From an uncultured Desulfobulbaceae bacterium (lineage in GTDB: Bacteria; Desulfobacterota; Desulfobulbia; Desulfobulbales; BM004), in contig CALZHP010000019.1 in assembly GCA_945787325.1 (NCBI GenBank), positions 1-41,605 on the forward strand: DNA of 41,605 bases, given 5' to 3'. The notes under the pieces are model-generated. The model was given only the letters and a program-made list of their open reading frames with translations, ran no database searches and was not told the DNA's origin. Below are positions 1 through 7,528 of the stretch, in pieces (position 1 is the first letter of the stretch; each line of letters opens with the position of its first letter). Made by a program: the position numbers and the translations under genes.

Positions 1-745
1 TTTTTTCAAGAGCATAGTCCAAGTCACCAATTTCATCAAAAAAAGCCGTGCCTTCGTTGGCCATTTCGATAAGGCCGACTTTTTGATTATTTGCCCCGGT
101 GAAAGCGCCTTTTTCATATCCAAAAAGTTCACTTTCCATAAGTTCTGAGGGTATAGTTGTACAATCTATGGGAACAAAAGGCTTGTCTGCCCTGAGAGAG
201 GAGTAATGAATAGCCCTGGCTACAAGCTCTTTACCTGTGCCGGACTCGCCCAGAACAAGTATGTTTGCGTCTGTTTTGCTGACTCTCCTTATCAATGAAA
301 AGACTTCTTTCATTGCCGCAGACTTCCCTATGATGTTTAAAAACTGGTGCCGTCCGCCCACATCTGTTTCATCTGATGTTTCTTCCGGTATGAAAACATC
401 GTTGACCATTGATTCTAGCAGGTTCAGGTCAACAGGTTTAGTGAGGTACGTATAGGCTCCCTTTCGCATGGCATTGACGGCGAGCTCAATAGTTCCAAAG
501 GCTGTGAGCAGAATAAAACAGGTTTCCGGGGATAGAGTTTTTGCCTTTTCAAGCAGCTTTTCACCATTCATACCCGGCATTTTGTAATCTGAAATGATAA
601 GCTGATAAGCATCATTTTTTATCATAGAAAGAGCCTCTTCACCGGAGGTGGCCGTCTCTACCTCAAAAAGATCGCTTTGCAAAGCCGTAGAAAGTACTCG
701 AAGTGAATTGATTTCGTCGTCAACCAGCAGGATCCTATGCCGCAT
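1..745 (-). CDS. NtrC-family sigma-54 response regulator (3' end cut by window)
   Basis: The reading frame is open to the window edge; about 248 N-terminal residues are visible. A receiver domain comes first (acidic pair D9-D10, phospho-acceptor D53 in SDYKMPG, conserved Lys in TKPVD), followed by an AAA+ sigma-54 activation domain with Walker A GESGTGKE and the sigma-54 contact loop GAFTGA. The expected C-terminal Fis-type DNA-binding domain lies outside the window. The start is the ATG at 745, which overlaps the upstream kinase stop by 11 bases, so the pair is translationally coupled. It is the obvious candidate activator for the sigma-54 promoters at 2594 and 5172 and for the palindromes beside them; that link is inference. 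Family assignment is secure. Confidence 0.93.
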   Translation of the reverse strand, partial: MRHRILLVDDEINSLRVLSTALQSDLFEVETATSGEEALSMIKNDAYQLIISDYKMPGMNGEKLLEKAKTLSPETCFILLTAFGTIELAVNAMRKGAYTYLTKPVDLNLLESMVNDVFIPEETSDETDVGGRHQFLNIIGKSAAMKEVFSLIRRVSKTDANILVLGESGTGKELVARAIHYSSLRADKPFVPIDCTTIPSELMESELFGYEKGAFTGANNQKVGLIEMANEGTAFFDEIGDLDYALEK

Positions 746-2435
746 GATGTAGTTTGCCTCCTAAATGAAGAGTGAAAGTACTTCCCTTGCCCTCAATACT
801 TGTCACACTTAGGTCCCCTCCATGCTCTCTGGCAATTTTCTTGGATATGGAAAGTCCAAGCCCGGACCCTCTGGTTTTTGTAGTGAAAAACGGGTTGAAT
901 ATTTTTTTAAGATTTTCTGTACTTATACCTTTCCCGCTATCTTGAACAATTATAAGCACTTTGTCGTCTTCCTGTTTTGTTTTAATGACGACCCCACCAT
1001 TTTCGTCGATGGCATCAATAGCATTGATTACCAGATTAAGGATGATCTGTTTTATCTGGTTGTTATCACAATATACCGGCGCAAGTCCTTCTTGTAATTC
1101 TGTGCTCATTGATAAATTCTGTTCAGTGCATTCCTGCCCCAAGAGGCTTACAGATTCGTGAATGAGATTATTTATATCGCATAGATCTGGTTCAGGTTTT
1201 ACAGGCTTAGCAAAATTGAGGAGAGTAGTGGTGAGCTTATTTATACGTTTGACCTCGCTCGATATTATATCTACGAATTCTCTAATGAGACTTCCTTCTG
1301 TATTCTTGTGAATGTACGTTGCAGCGCCACCAATTGAGTTGAGGGGGTTTTTGATTTCATGAGCAAGAGTTGCTGCAAGTTCACCGGTTGCCGCCAATCT
1401 ACAGAGACGCTCCTGTTCTTCTATGGCATTACGAAGCTGAGCTATCACATCGTTGAAGGCGCCGGAAAGTTCGCCAATTTCATCATTACTGTAAATTTCA
1501 ATTTGTTTGTCCAGACCTTCATCAACGAGATGAACAACAGATTCTTTTAACTGCAGAATAGGCTTGACCAGCCGGATAATCAGACCAAGACCGAACATTA
1601 AAGCTGATACAAGTGTTACCAGCAACAACAGGAATATCAGCAACCGCTGGCCTAATATGTTTATTGGCGCAATGTTTTCATAAAAAATAACTATTCCAAA
1701 TGTGAGCAGGGGGATTGCCGACAACAGGGTGAAGGCGACCAGAGCCCTATATAGAATACTGCTATCTAACTTGGCGAACTCAGCCCTGTTCATACTCAAA
1801 AGCAAAAGCAGAAAACCAAGCGGCCTAAATATATGACCGTGAAACCAGACTGTCGAGCCAATTTCTGCGGGAAAAAAGAGAAAAATTGCAGCAATACATA
1901 TTAGAAGGTGGCCAAAAGCGGAAGCAATAAATCGTTTTTCCCTGGTACGGTAGAATATTGAAACGTACAGAATAAAGACTACACCGGACAGATAAGAGAC
2001 GACAATCCATACCAGAGGCCTGAATAGACCGAACATAGGGAAGGTTTTGTACACTTGCGGAAATAACATTACGAGCAGGGGTATGTAAAGAAGCAGGTAT
2101 TTTTTCTTGGTGGATGTTTTTTCTGCCGCAATTGCAATAATAAGGGTTATGAGCCCGAAGCAGTATCCCAGAAGAGTCTGGTATAGAAGGTTCAGGTCAA
2201 GATGGGCAGCATGAATGAAGGAGTGGGCAAGACTGCTCAGCCCCAGAATTATAAAAGCTGCACCAACAAGAAATATCCTGTTACTTTTTTCTACGCCATA
2301 AACGTCGGAAGACATTTTGGAGTTACCCATGGCCCTCCCGGCAATCACCAGGCAGATGATGCCGATCATTACCTCCTCCAAAATGTGATACGTGATCAGA
2401 ATGTTGTCTTCATTGACTAACGACGACCAGTCCAT
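735..2435 (-). CDS. Membrane sensor histidine kinase
   Basis: 566 residues. The N-terminal half is a multi-pass membrane sensor (about seven or eight hydrophobic segments between residues 15 and 290) without a large periplasmic domain. A HAMP linker (about 283-340), a HisKA domain with phospho-acceptor H359 in HEIKNPLN, and a HATPase domain with N box (NLVINAID), G1 (DSGKGIS) and G2 (GSGLGLSIS) follow. It ends on TAG overlapping the ATG of the sigma-54 response regulator, so the two form a cognate pair of the NtrB/AtoS/ZraS kind. The signal sensed is not visible. The gene is divergent from the tusA-like gene at 2662, and the shared 226-base intergenic region carries sigma-54 promoter-like elements in both directions. 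Confidence 0.94.
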   Translation of the reverse strand: MDWSSLVNEDNILITYHILEEVMIGIICLVIAGRAMGNSKMSSDVYGVEKSNRIFLVGAAFIILGLSSLAHSFIHAAHLDLNLLYQTLLGYCFGLITLIIAIAAEKTSTKKKYLLLYIPLLVMLFPQVYKTFPMFGLFRPLVWIVVSYLSGVVFILYVSIFYRTREKRFIASAFGHLLICIAAIFLFFPAEIGSTVWFHGHIFRPLGFLLLLLSMNRAEFAKLDSSILYRALVAFTLLSAIPLLTFGIVIFYENIAPINILGQRLLIFLLLLVTLVSALMFGLGLIIRLVKPILQLKESVVHLVDEGLDKQIEIYSNDEIGELSGAFNDVIAQLRNAIEEQERLCRLAATGELAATLAHEIKNPLNSIGGAATYIHKNTEGSLIREFVDIISSEVKRINKLTTTLLNFAKPVKPEPDLCDINNLIHESVSLLGQECTEQNLSMSTELQEGLAPVYCDNNQIKQIILNLVINAIDAIDENGGVVIKTKQEDDKVLIIVQDSGKGISTENLKKIFNPFFTTKTRGSGLGLSISKKIAREHGGDLSVTSIEGKGSTFTLHLGGKLHHAA

Positions 2436-2487
2436 TGCTGCTCCTTGGTCAATATTGTTGAGAGCATAAAATTATAATTCTGATTTA

Positions 2488-2503
2488 CTGCAAAAAGTGC
2501 TCC
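2488..2503 (-). promoter_or_regulatory. Possible sigma-54 promoter for the kinase/regulator pair
   Basis: Read on the minus strand, GGAGCACTTTTTGC has the GG-N10-GC spacing of a sigma-54 -24/-12 element, about 52 bases upstream of the kinase ATG. The -24 half departs from TGGCAC, so this is a weak call. If real, the pair would be autoregulated together with the divergent tusA-like gene through the palindrome at 2529. Confidence 0.35.
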
Positions 2504-2528
2504 TAAGTGGCCGAAGAGAAATCACAAT

Positions 2529-2544
2529 TGTCCCATTCAAGACA
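2529..2544. promoter_or_regulatory. TGT-N10-ACA activator-type palindrome (UAS)
   Basis: TGTCCCATTCAAGACA lies 49 bases upstream of the consensus sigma-54 promoter at 2594. It has the same half-site (TGTCCC) and spacing as the palindromes at 4503, 4992 and 5023. The TGT-N10-ACA layout is the type bound by NifA-like and other sigma-54 enhancer-binding proteins. Binding by the regulator at 1-745 is inference. Confidence 0.6.
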
Positions 2545-2593
2545 ATAACACAATAATACATAAGGGGAAATAAAGGGATGTTCAGGTTTAAGA

Positions 2594-2609
2594 TGGCACC
2601 GACTTTGCA
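2594..2609 (+). promoter_or_regulatory. Sigma-54 promoter of the tusA-like gene
   Basis: TGGCACCGACTTTGCA is a full match to the -24/-12 consensus (TGGCAC-N5-TTGC, exact GG-N10-GC spacing), 52 bases before the ATG at 2662. Confidence 0.85.
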
Positions 2610-2661
2610 CAGGAAATATATACACGTTTAAGCTTAACCGGCAGAAAAAAAGGGAAGAGAA

Positions 2662-2898
2662 ATGGGACGAAAAAATAAGGTAGACAAAGTTTTGAATGTC
2701 CGTGGGTTGCTTTGCCCCCGCCCTACTTTGATGGTCACATATACTCTGGACAAAATGAATGTTGGTGAAATTCTGGAAGTCGTCAGCAATGACAAATGCA
2801 CCCTTCAGTCTATTCCTGAACTTTGTGACACTTATCGTTATACATTGCTGGATAGTTATGAAGAAAAGGGGTTGATTTATTACGTGGTTCAAAAGTAA
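2662..2898 (+). CDS. TusA-family sulfur carrier protein
   Basis: 78 residues, the usual TusA/YeeD length. The signature LLCPRPTL carries the single conserved persulfide cysteine C18; the rest fits the two-layer alpha/beta TusA fold and ends in a short beta strand (LIYYVVQK). The role is cytoplasmic sulfane-sulfur relay from a donor (rhodanese, DsrE or transporter) to an acceptor enzyme; the partner cannot be named from sequence. The RBS AGGGAAGAGAA precedes the ATG. It is the first of three TusA-like genes in the window and has its own sigma-54 promoter, which suggests induction by the adjacent two-component system. Confidence 0.92.
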   Translation: MGRKNKVDKVLNVRGLLCPRPTLMVTYTLDKMNVGEILEVVSNDKCTLQSIPELCDTYRYTLLDSYEEKGLIYYVVQK

Positions 2899-2952
2899 GC
2901 GTCGCTCTTTTTGTCAAATATTAATGAAAAATCAGATTGTTACAGGTTGCAA

Positions 2953-4665
2953 ATGGGCGTAATACAGCAGGATATATATAATGAAATGATAAAAAGAGAT
3001 CGCCTGGACGAGATAGAAACATATCTTTTTGTCGGTTTTGCATCGCTTGCCGTTATACCTGTCCTTTATATTTTAAGGTTTCTTGACGATAACACATTGA
3101 CGAGCTGGCAATGGGTGTTCATTGGGCAGTCGCCTGGTATATTTTTTCTCCTGCTCATTCCTGTTATTTTTACCGCACTGTGCTGCTCCAGGCTGACGGT
3201 TCAGGAAAGATTTCTGCCGTGGATTCTTTTTGGATCTGGATTTCTGGTATCATCTTTTCTCTGGAGCATTCCGGAGGTTCTTTTGGACGCGTCAAGATAC
3301 TTTCTGGAAGCAAAATACCTGAAGGAATACGGGCCGGTTTTTTTCCTGAAACAATGGGGTGTGTACATTAATCCCTGGACAGACTTGCCGCTGATTCCCT
3401 TTCTTTATGGCTTACTTTTCAAGCTATTCGGTGAGGCCCGGATAGTAGCCCAGGTCTTTAATAGCGTCCTTTTTGCCACTGCAATGGTTCTTACCTACCA
3501 AGTTGGCAAAGTTCTCTGGGATAAAGAGACTGGTTTTTGGGCGGGCCTGCTGCTTTTGGGAGTACCCTATCTTCCCACCCAGGTTCCACTGCTGCTTGTA
3601 GATGTAGCCACCATGTTCTTTGTGCTGCTAGCAGTTGTTGTTTATATGAAGGTCTTACGGCATGGGGGCTTTTTATGGAGTGTTGCATCAGTAGTTTCCA
3701 TCGTCCTAGCCCTGTTGACTAAGTACTCAACATGGCCCATTCTGGCAGGTCTGCTGCCAATTATTACCCTTGTCCATATAGGTAAAATTCCGGGCCAGAT
3801 ATTAAAGCGTGCTGCTACTGTAGCAATAGGTGCAGGCTTGTTGGCTGTTGTTTTACTTTTTGCAAAATATGAGGTTTTCAGAGATCAGTTTATCATTCTG
3901 AGCACTTTTCAAAAGGAGGGATTAAAACGTTGGCAGGAAGGATATATATCAACCTTTTTTTTCCAGATCCATCCGTTTATAACTATAGCCGCTCTTTTAG
4001 GCACATTTAGAGCTATACAAAAGAAGGACCCCAGGTTTCTTGTGGCCGCCTGGTTCGCAGCCTTTGTGTTTATTCTTCATATAAAAAGAATGAGGTATAT
4101 TGTGCCTTTGTTGCCTCTTTTTGTGCTTATGGCCGCATATGGGCTGAATGTGATTAGGGACGTTCGTCACAGAAGATTTATAGGGTATTCTACAGTCTTT
4201 TCCGCCCTGCTTGTATTGTTTGGGGCTTATAAGCCATTTCTTATGCAAACCAGTATGATGAACCTTAAAGAAGCGGGTGCATATCTTGACTCCCTTCCTG
4301 AAGAATCTGTTAGTGTCCATTTGTTGCCTCAGCACGAAGCGTCAGGTAGTACAACAGCAGCCTTGCCGATTCTTGACATTTATACTGATAAAAAACTGTA
4401 CTCGTCAGTTCAAAAAACGGACCATCACACGATTAATGTGAACAAAAACACATCCCTACGTTTTACCTGGGAGCTTAGTCAGCCGTCTTTCTATTCACCT
4501 GCTGTCCCAAATGGGACAACCCGGGATATGTATATTGCCAGTCGGGATATCAGTTCAAAATATAACTCTGCATTTCAGTTGGAAAAACAAATATTAGAAA
4601 AAAAATTTCAGCGCCAGACGGGCGTCTTTCGTTACAAAACACTGGTAACGATTATGTCGCAATGA
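2953..4665 (+). CDS. GT39/ArnT-like integral membrane glycosyltransferase
   Basis: About 570 residues, with some ten or more hydrophobic segments over residues 20-430 and a shorter soluble C-terminal part, the layout of dolichyl/undecaprenyl-phosphate sugar transferases (PMT/ArnT, GT39/GT83). A luminal acidic patch near INPWTDLPLIPFLYG and the LLDVATMFF segment resemble the family's catalytic loop and following helices. The frame opens at a TTG at 2911, but the ATG at 2953 is the more likely start; neither has a strong RBS. It follows the tusA-like gene closely and probably shares its sigma-54 promoter, an odd pairing. The sugar and acceptor are unknown. A perfect TGTCCC palindrome (4503-4518) lies inside the coding sequence near the 3' end. 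Confidence 0.82.
   Translation: MGVIQQDIYNEMIKRDRLDEIETYLFVGFASLAVIPVLYILRFLDDNTLTSWQWVFIGQSPGIFFLLLIPVIFTALCCSRLTVQERFLPWILFGSGFLVSSFLWSIPEVLLDASRYFLEAKYLKEYGPVFFLKQWGVYINPWTDLPLIPFLYGLLFKLFGEARIVAQVFNSVLFATAMVLTYQVGKVLWDKETGFWAGLLLLGVPYLPTQVPLLLVDVATMFFVLLAVVVYMKVLRHGGFLWSVASVVSIVLALLTKYSTWPILAGLLPIITLVHIGKIPGQILKRAATVAIGAGLLAVVLLFAKYEVFRDQFIILSTFQKEGLKRWQEGYISTFFFQIHPFITIAALLGTFRAIQKKDPRFLVAAWFAAFVFILHIKRMRYIVPLLPLFVLMAAYGLNVIRDVRHRRFIGYSTVFSALLVLFGAYKPFLMQTSMMNLKEAGAYLDSLPEESVSVHLLPQHEASGSTTAALPILDIYTDKKLYSSVQKTDHHTINVNKNTSLRFTWELSQPSFYSPAVPNGTTRDMYIASRDISSKYNSAFQLEKQILEKKFQRQTGVFRYKTLVTIMSQ
4503..4518. promoter_or_regulatory. Intragenic TGTCCC-N4-GGGACA palindrome
   Basis: TGTCCCAAATGGGACA is a perfect 16-base palindrome inside the glycosyltransferase gene, matching the half-sites at 2529 and 4992. 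It may be a distal activator site for the sigma-54 promoter at 5172, about 650 bases downstream, or a coincidence of codon choice. Confidence 0.4.
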
Positions 4666-4834
4666 TGCAGGATTTTATTAAACAAACCGATAAAACTGTA
4701 AATATTAGTGGCAGGCTCTTACAAGTCTTAAATCCACCAGAAACAACTTTTCTTGATTCTGATTTTTGTGTGGCCAACTTATTGCTTGATATATTGTGAT
4801 TGACGCCAGGATTGTAGATTAAACGATTTTTATT

Positions 4835-4934
4835 TTACCTGGATACGTAACCCCCAGGTAATAGGAGGATGCATCTGATCGATCCTCCTTCCCTCCCACG
4901 GAGGCTCGAAAACCCCTCGGGCCTCCGTTTTTTT
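4835..4934 (+). ncRNA. Candidate structured RNA: three tandem hairpins with terminator
   Basis: Hairpin 1 is TTACCTGG/CCAGGTAA (4835-4842 with 4854-4861), hairpin 2 is AGGAGGAT/ATCCTCCT (4863-4870 with 4882-4889); both have perfect 8-bp stems and 11-base loops. A C/U-rich linker (4890-4898) leads to a terminator hairpin (4899-4905 with 4921-4927) and seven T. The first two stems are separated by one base. This looks like an independent small RNA or an elaborate 3' UTR of the glycosyltransferase transcript. The C/U-rich 3' arm and linker could pair with Shine-Dalgarno sequences. A weak promoter-like pair (TTGTGT, TATATT) lies at 4766-4795. I recognise no known RNA family. Confidence 0.5.
4899..4934 (+). 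terminator. Rho-independent terminator
   Basis: CGGAGGC (4899-4905) pairs with GCCTCCG (4921-4927) around a 15-base loop and is followed by seven T. It separates the upstream unit from the yeeE operon. Confidence 0.8.
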
Positions 4935-4991
4935 CTGAGCTAAACCCACTCAAACACAAGTTTGCCTTAGCGCAAATCAAGTTGTTGCAAC

Positions 4992-5007
4992 TGTCCCGTT
5001 TGGGACA
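4992..5007. promoter_or_regulatory. TGTCCC-N4-GGGACA activator-type palindrome
   Basis: TGTCCCGTTTGGGACA is a perfect 16-base palindrome of TGT-N10-ACA layout, about 165 bases upstream of the sigma-54 promoter at 5172, a normal enhancer distance for NtrC-type activators. A degenerate second copy starts 15 bases downstream. Confidence 0.65.
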
Positions 5008-5022
5008 ACAGGAAAGCCTATC

Positions 5023-5038
5023 TGTCTCAAACGGCACA
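5023..5038. promoter_or_regulatory. Second, degenerate TGT-N10-ACA site
   Basis: TGTCTCAAACGGCACA keeps TGT-N10-ACA and most of the flanking half-sites. Its centre lies 31 bases from that of the palindrome at 4992, about three helical turns, as expected for cooperative enhancer sites on one DNA face. Confidence 0.5.
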
Positions 5039-5170
5039 ATTTTGTATTCAATAATTTCGACTGTTTCAGGTTTCAGGTGTTGCGTTAGAGCGGTTTAATC
5101 GGTTGTAAGCCTTCCACTTCAGCGGCATATACAAAATAGATGGAGCACTACCAGTTCGTGATTAATACGC

Positions 5171-5187
5171 TTGGCATACACCTTGCA
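5171..5187 (+). promoter_or_regulatory. Sigma-54 promoter of the yeeE-tusA operon
   Basis: TTGGCATACACCTTGCA has exact GG-N10-GC spacing and both conserved halves (TTGGCA, TTGCA), about 90 bases before the GTG at 5277. Together with the two upstream palindromes it forms a complete sigma-54 control region. Confidence 0.82.
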
Positions 5188-5276
5188 AACTATACATGAC
5201 AGCTATGCAGGAACAGTGTGTAGCTCACAGTTTTGAAGTGTTAAAGATAAACAAGAGATAAAGTGGAGGTAGCCAG

Positions 5277-6716
5277 GTGGAGATAGCAATTCCTCAAAAA
5301 AATAGGATCTGGGTCTTGGTGATAGTCGGTTTTTTTGCCTTGATCAGTATCGGCACCTATGCCATACATGAATACTATATATATCTTTCTGCCTATCTCT
5401 GGTTTGGTTTCATTTACGGGATGTGCCTTCAGTATGGGCGATTCTGTTTTGCCTCGGCCTTCAGGGACCTTTTTGCGGTGGGGGTGCCGCGCATGGTAGT
5501 CGGTATCATGATTGCCACTTTGCTTTTTTCCATCACCTCTTCGCTCGTTGCATCAACAGGATGGAGCACTTTCCATGCGGCTCCCTGGAGCGTGCATGCC
5601 ATTATAGCCGGTTTGATTTTCGGCATCGGCATGGTCTTTGCCGGCGGCTGCGCTTCAGGCTCTTTGTACAAAGCCGGAGAGGGTAACGGGGTCTCCATGC
5701 TGGTTATTCTTTCAATCAGTGTTACTCAGTCATCTTTTGTAGATCTTGGTGGGTGGTTTAATAATTTAGTACCGAAATCATGGGCCGAGTCTGCATTAAC
5801 AAAAAGTATGCCCAGCTCAATCAAAGTATCTGACGGCTGGGTTGACCAGTATCTGGCCGGATATGTCTGGGACCAGCCGGTAATCACTTTTGCAAAACTT
5901 CTTGGCCTTGAGGATACAAGCCTGGTTGGCGCATTTGTAGGTAACACCTTTTTAGGTGTTTTCCTGCCTGCAATCTGTTTGTTGGCCATAGTATACACCC
6001 TCTGGTCCCGCCAGCGGTTTACTCTGGACTTTGAAGCAAGTGAAGGACACAAGCCCGGCCTGGCCGACCATGTTCGGGGATACTGGGAAATGATAGTTTC
6101 GTCCAAACGTACTGCAATTGCCGGGTTGTTTCTGGGAATAGCCTGCGGACTACAGATGTTTGTTATCGAAGGTCTGCGTATGAAGTTCGGGGTAAAAAAT
6201 GCAGGTACACTTCTGCAGCGCCTGGGGCATGATTTCGGAATTTCGGCCAAGGGCACAGTTTTTGATCCCGGCTACTGGTATGTAACGACCCAGGAAGCCC
6301 AGTGGGTTGGCTGGGTGGCCCAGAAATTGGGCTGGAACAACATGGATAATATTTATTTTGGCTGGGTGAACGGTATTCCCAACCCGGCTATTAACCCAGC
6401 CGACTGGATGTCTGTTGCCCTTATTGGCGGCGCTGCCGTTATGGCCCTGTCGAATGGTGAATTCAAGTGGAAGGCGCCGACCAAAGAGCTTGCTTTCTGG
6501 GCACTCTTAGGTGGTGCTTTTATGGGTATCGGTTCCAGGCTGGCGCTTGGCTGTAATGTTGGTGCCTTCTTTGTCAGAACTGCAAACGGAGATGTCTCCG
6601 GTTGGTCGTTCGGGTTGGGAATGGTTGGTGGCGCCTATGTGGGTGTCAAAATATTCAACTGGTATACGGAGCGGCAAATGGCCAAAGAAATGGCCAACTT
6701 AGATTTCGACCTGTAA
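5277..6716 (+). CDS. YeeE/YedE-family sulfur-compound transporter
   Basis: 479 residues, membrane throughout, with the two internally related halves of the Sulf_transp family (thiosulfate/sulfur-compound or selenium-related transport). Cysteines expected to handle the sulfur substrate are present: C57 in GRFCFASAF, C125 in FAGGCASGS and C426 in LALGCNVGAFF. It starts at GTG with RBS GGAGGT seven bases upstream. It heads a sigma-54-dependent operon, and a TusA-like partner begins 31 bases after its stop, the classic YeeE-YeeD arrangement in which imported sulfane sulfur passes to a TusA-type carrier. The substrate (thiosulfate, sulfane sulfur or polysulfide) cannot be read from sequence. Confidence 0.92.
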   Translation: MEIAIPQKNRIWVLVIVGFFALISIGTYAIHEYYIYLSAYLWFGFIYGMCLQYGRFCFASAFRDLFAVGVPRMVVGIMIATLLFSITSSLVASTGWSTFHAAPWSVHAIIAGLIFGIGMVFAGGCASGSLYKAGEGNGVSMLVILSISVTQSSFVDLGGWFNNLVPKSWAESALTKSMPSSIKVSDGWVDQYLAGYVWDQPVITFAKLLGLEDTSLVGAFVGNTFLGVFLPAICLLAIVYTLWSRQRFTLDFEASEGHKPGLADHVRGYWEMIVSSKRTAIAGLFLGIACGLQMFVIEGLRMKFGVKNAGTLLQRLGHDFGISAKGTVFDPGYWYVTTQEAQWVGWVAQKLGWNNMDNIYFGWVNGIPNPAINPADWMSVALIGGAAVMALSNGEFKWKAPTKELAFWALLGGAFMGIGSRLALGCNVGAFFVRTANGDVSGWSFGLGMVGGAYVGVKIFNWYTERQMAKEMANLDFDL

Positions 6717-6747
6717 GGGGTCTAGGAACAATAAAGGAGAAAACGTT

Positions 6748-6999
6748 ATGCCATTATCATTTTCGAAAGTTTCAGATGGACATTATCTGCTGGACGTTAC
6801 CGGTTATGTCTGTCCGCACCCCCAACTCTATACCAAAAAAACCCTGGAAAAGATGCACAGCGGTGATGAGCTGGAGCTTGTTTTTGATAACCCGTCCTCG
6901 GCGGAGTCAATATCTGCCATGTGCACAAGGGAAGGAAATCCCATTCTTGATAAACAAGCGCAGGAAGGTAAATTCATCTTCAAGATCAAAAAAGGTTAA
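6748..6999 (+). CDS. TusA/YeeD-family sulfur carrier protein
   Basis: 83 residues with the TusA signature YVCPHPQLYTKK; C22 is the persulfide-carrying residue. The CPHP variant differs from the CPRP and CPMP of the two other TusA-like proteins in the window, so the three are not recent duplicates. RBS AAAGGAG is present. It lies directly behind the YeeE/YedE transporter and probably takes sulfur from it on the cytoplasmic side. An 80-base spacer containing TGATCA twice (7040 and 7056), able to form a small hairpin, separates it from the next gene. Confidence 0.92.
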   Translation: MPLSFSKVSDGHYLLDVTGYVCPHPQLYTKKTLEKMHSGDELELVFDNPSSAESISAMCTREGNPILDKQAQEGKFIFKIKKG

Positions 7000-7079
7000 G
7001 GACCAAAGGGGTGTAAGCCTGGTTGGCCATGGTATTGGTTGATCACTGAAATAAATGATCATTTTGGAGGAGTTCAAGA

Positions 7080-7271
7080 ATGAAGAATAGCCTGTGGCTG
7101 GTGAAACTTATAGCTATTGCCTTTGTCGGATTTATGATGGGCTACGCCGTGCCGCCCTTTCTGGAAGTAGGGTTCGGTGACAACGTCGAACTGCTTGAAG
7201 AGGGTGAAGCACTGCCTGATGATATCATGAAACAGTATGAGCACTTATACCAGGATGACGAGGACGACTAG
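7080..7271 (+). CDS. Small single-pass membrane protein, YTD-type operon
   Basis: 63 residues: an N-terminal hydrophobic segment (about residues 6-25, ending MGYAVPPF), then a short acidic tail rich in E/D ending YQDDEDD. RBS GGAGGAG sits at good spacing before the ATG. I do not recognise a family. The following gene encodes a protein of the same plan (TM, GYA motif, acidic end with YxxLxQD), so the two look like diverged paralogues. The position directly after yeeE-tusA suggests an accessory subunit of the transporter or carrier; that is inference. Confidence 0.8.
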   Translation: MKNSLWLVKLIAIAFVGFMMGYAVPPFLEVGFGDNVELLEEGEALPDDIMKQYEHLYQDDEDD

Positions 7272-7279
7272 AGGGGATT

Positions 7280-7495
7280 GTGATGAAACAAATGCATTGG
7301 CTGATTCTGATATTAGTGGGATGGACTCTATCTTTTGCCGGAGGTTATGCGATTTCAGCTAACACCGGTTCTGAACCCGGTTATTTCACAGCGGTCGAGG
7401 CCGCGGGCTATGGTGGCGGCGCCGAAGAAAAAATTGAAGGCCTTACCGATGAAGTCCAAGATTATTACAAAAGTCTCCAGGATGTTGATGAATAG
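7280..7495 (+). CDS. Small single-pass membrane protein, paralogue of preceding gene
   Basis: 71 residues from GTG at 7280; the ATG three bases later is equally possible, and RBS GAGGGGA lies just upstream. A hydrophobic segment (residues 6-26, GGYAIS) is followed by a glycine-rich stretch (AAGYGGGAEE) and an acidic tail (DEVQDYYKSLQDVDE) resembling the DDIMKQYEHLYQDDED end of the previous protein. It begins 8 bases after that gene's stop, so they are co-translated. The function is unknown. The hydrophobic stretch may act as an uncleaved anchor or as a signal peptide. Confidence 0.78.
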   Translation: MMKQMHWLILILVGWTLSFAGGYAISANTGSEPGYFTAVEAAGYGGGAEEKIEGLTDEVQDYYKSLQDVDE

Positions 7496-7528
7496 AGAGT
7501 TCAGGGCTCGGTTAATTAGGAGTATTAC

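Noticed and set aside
2503-2892. 129-codon minus-strand frame opposite the tusA-like gene
   Set aside because: Antisense shadow of a clear TusA gene and its sigma-54 promoter; no family pattern.
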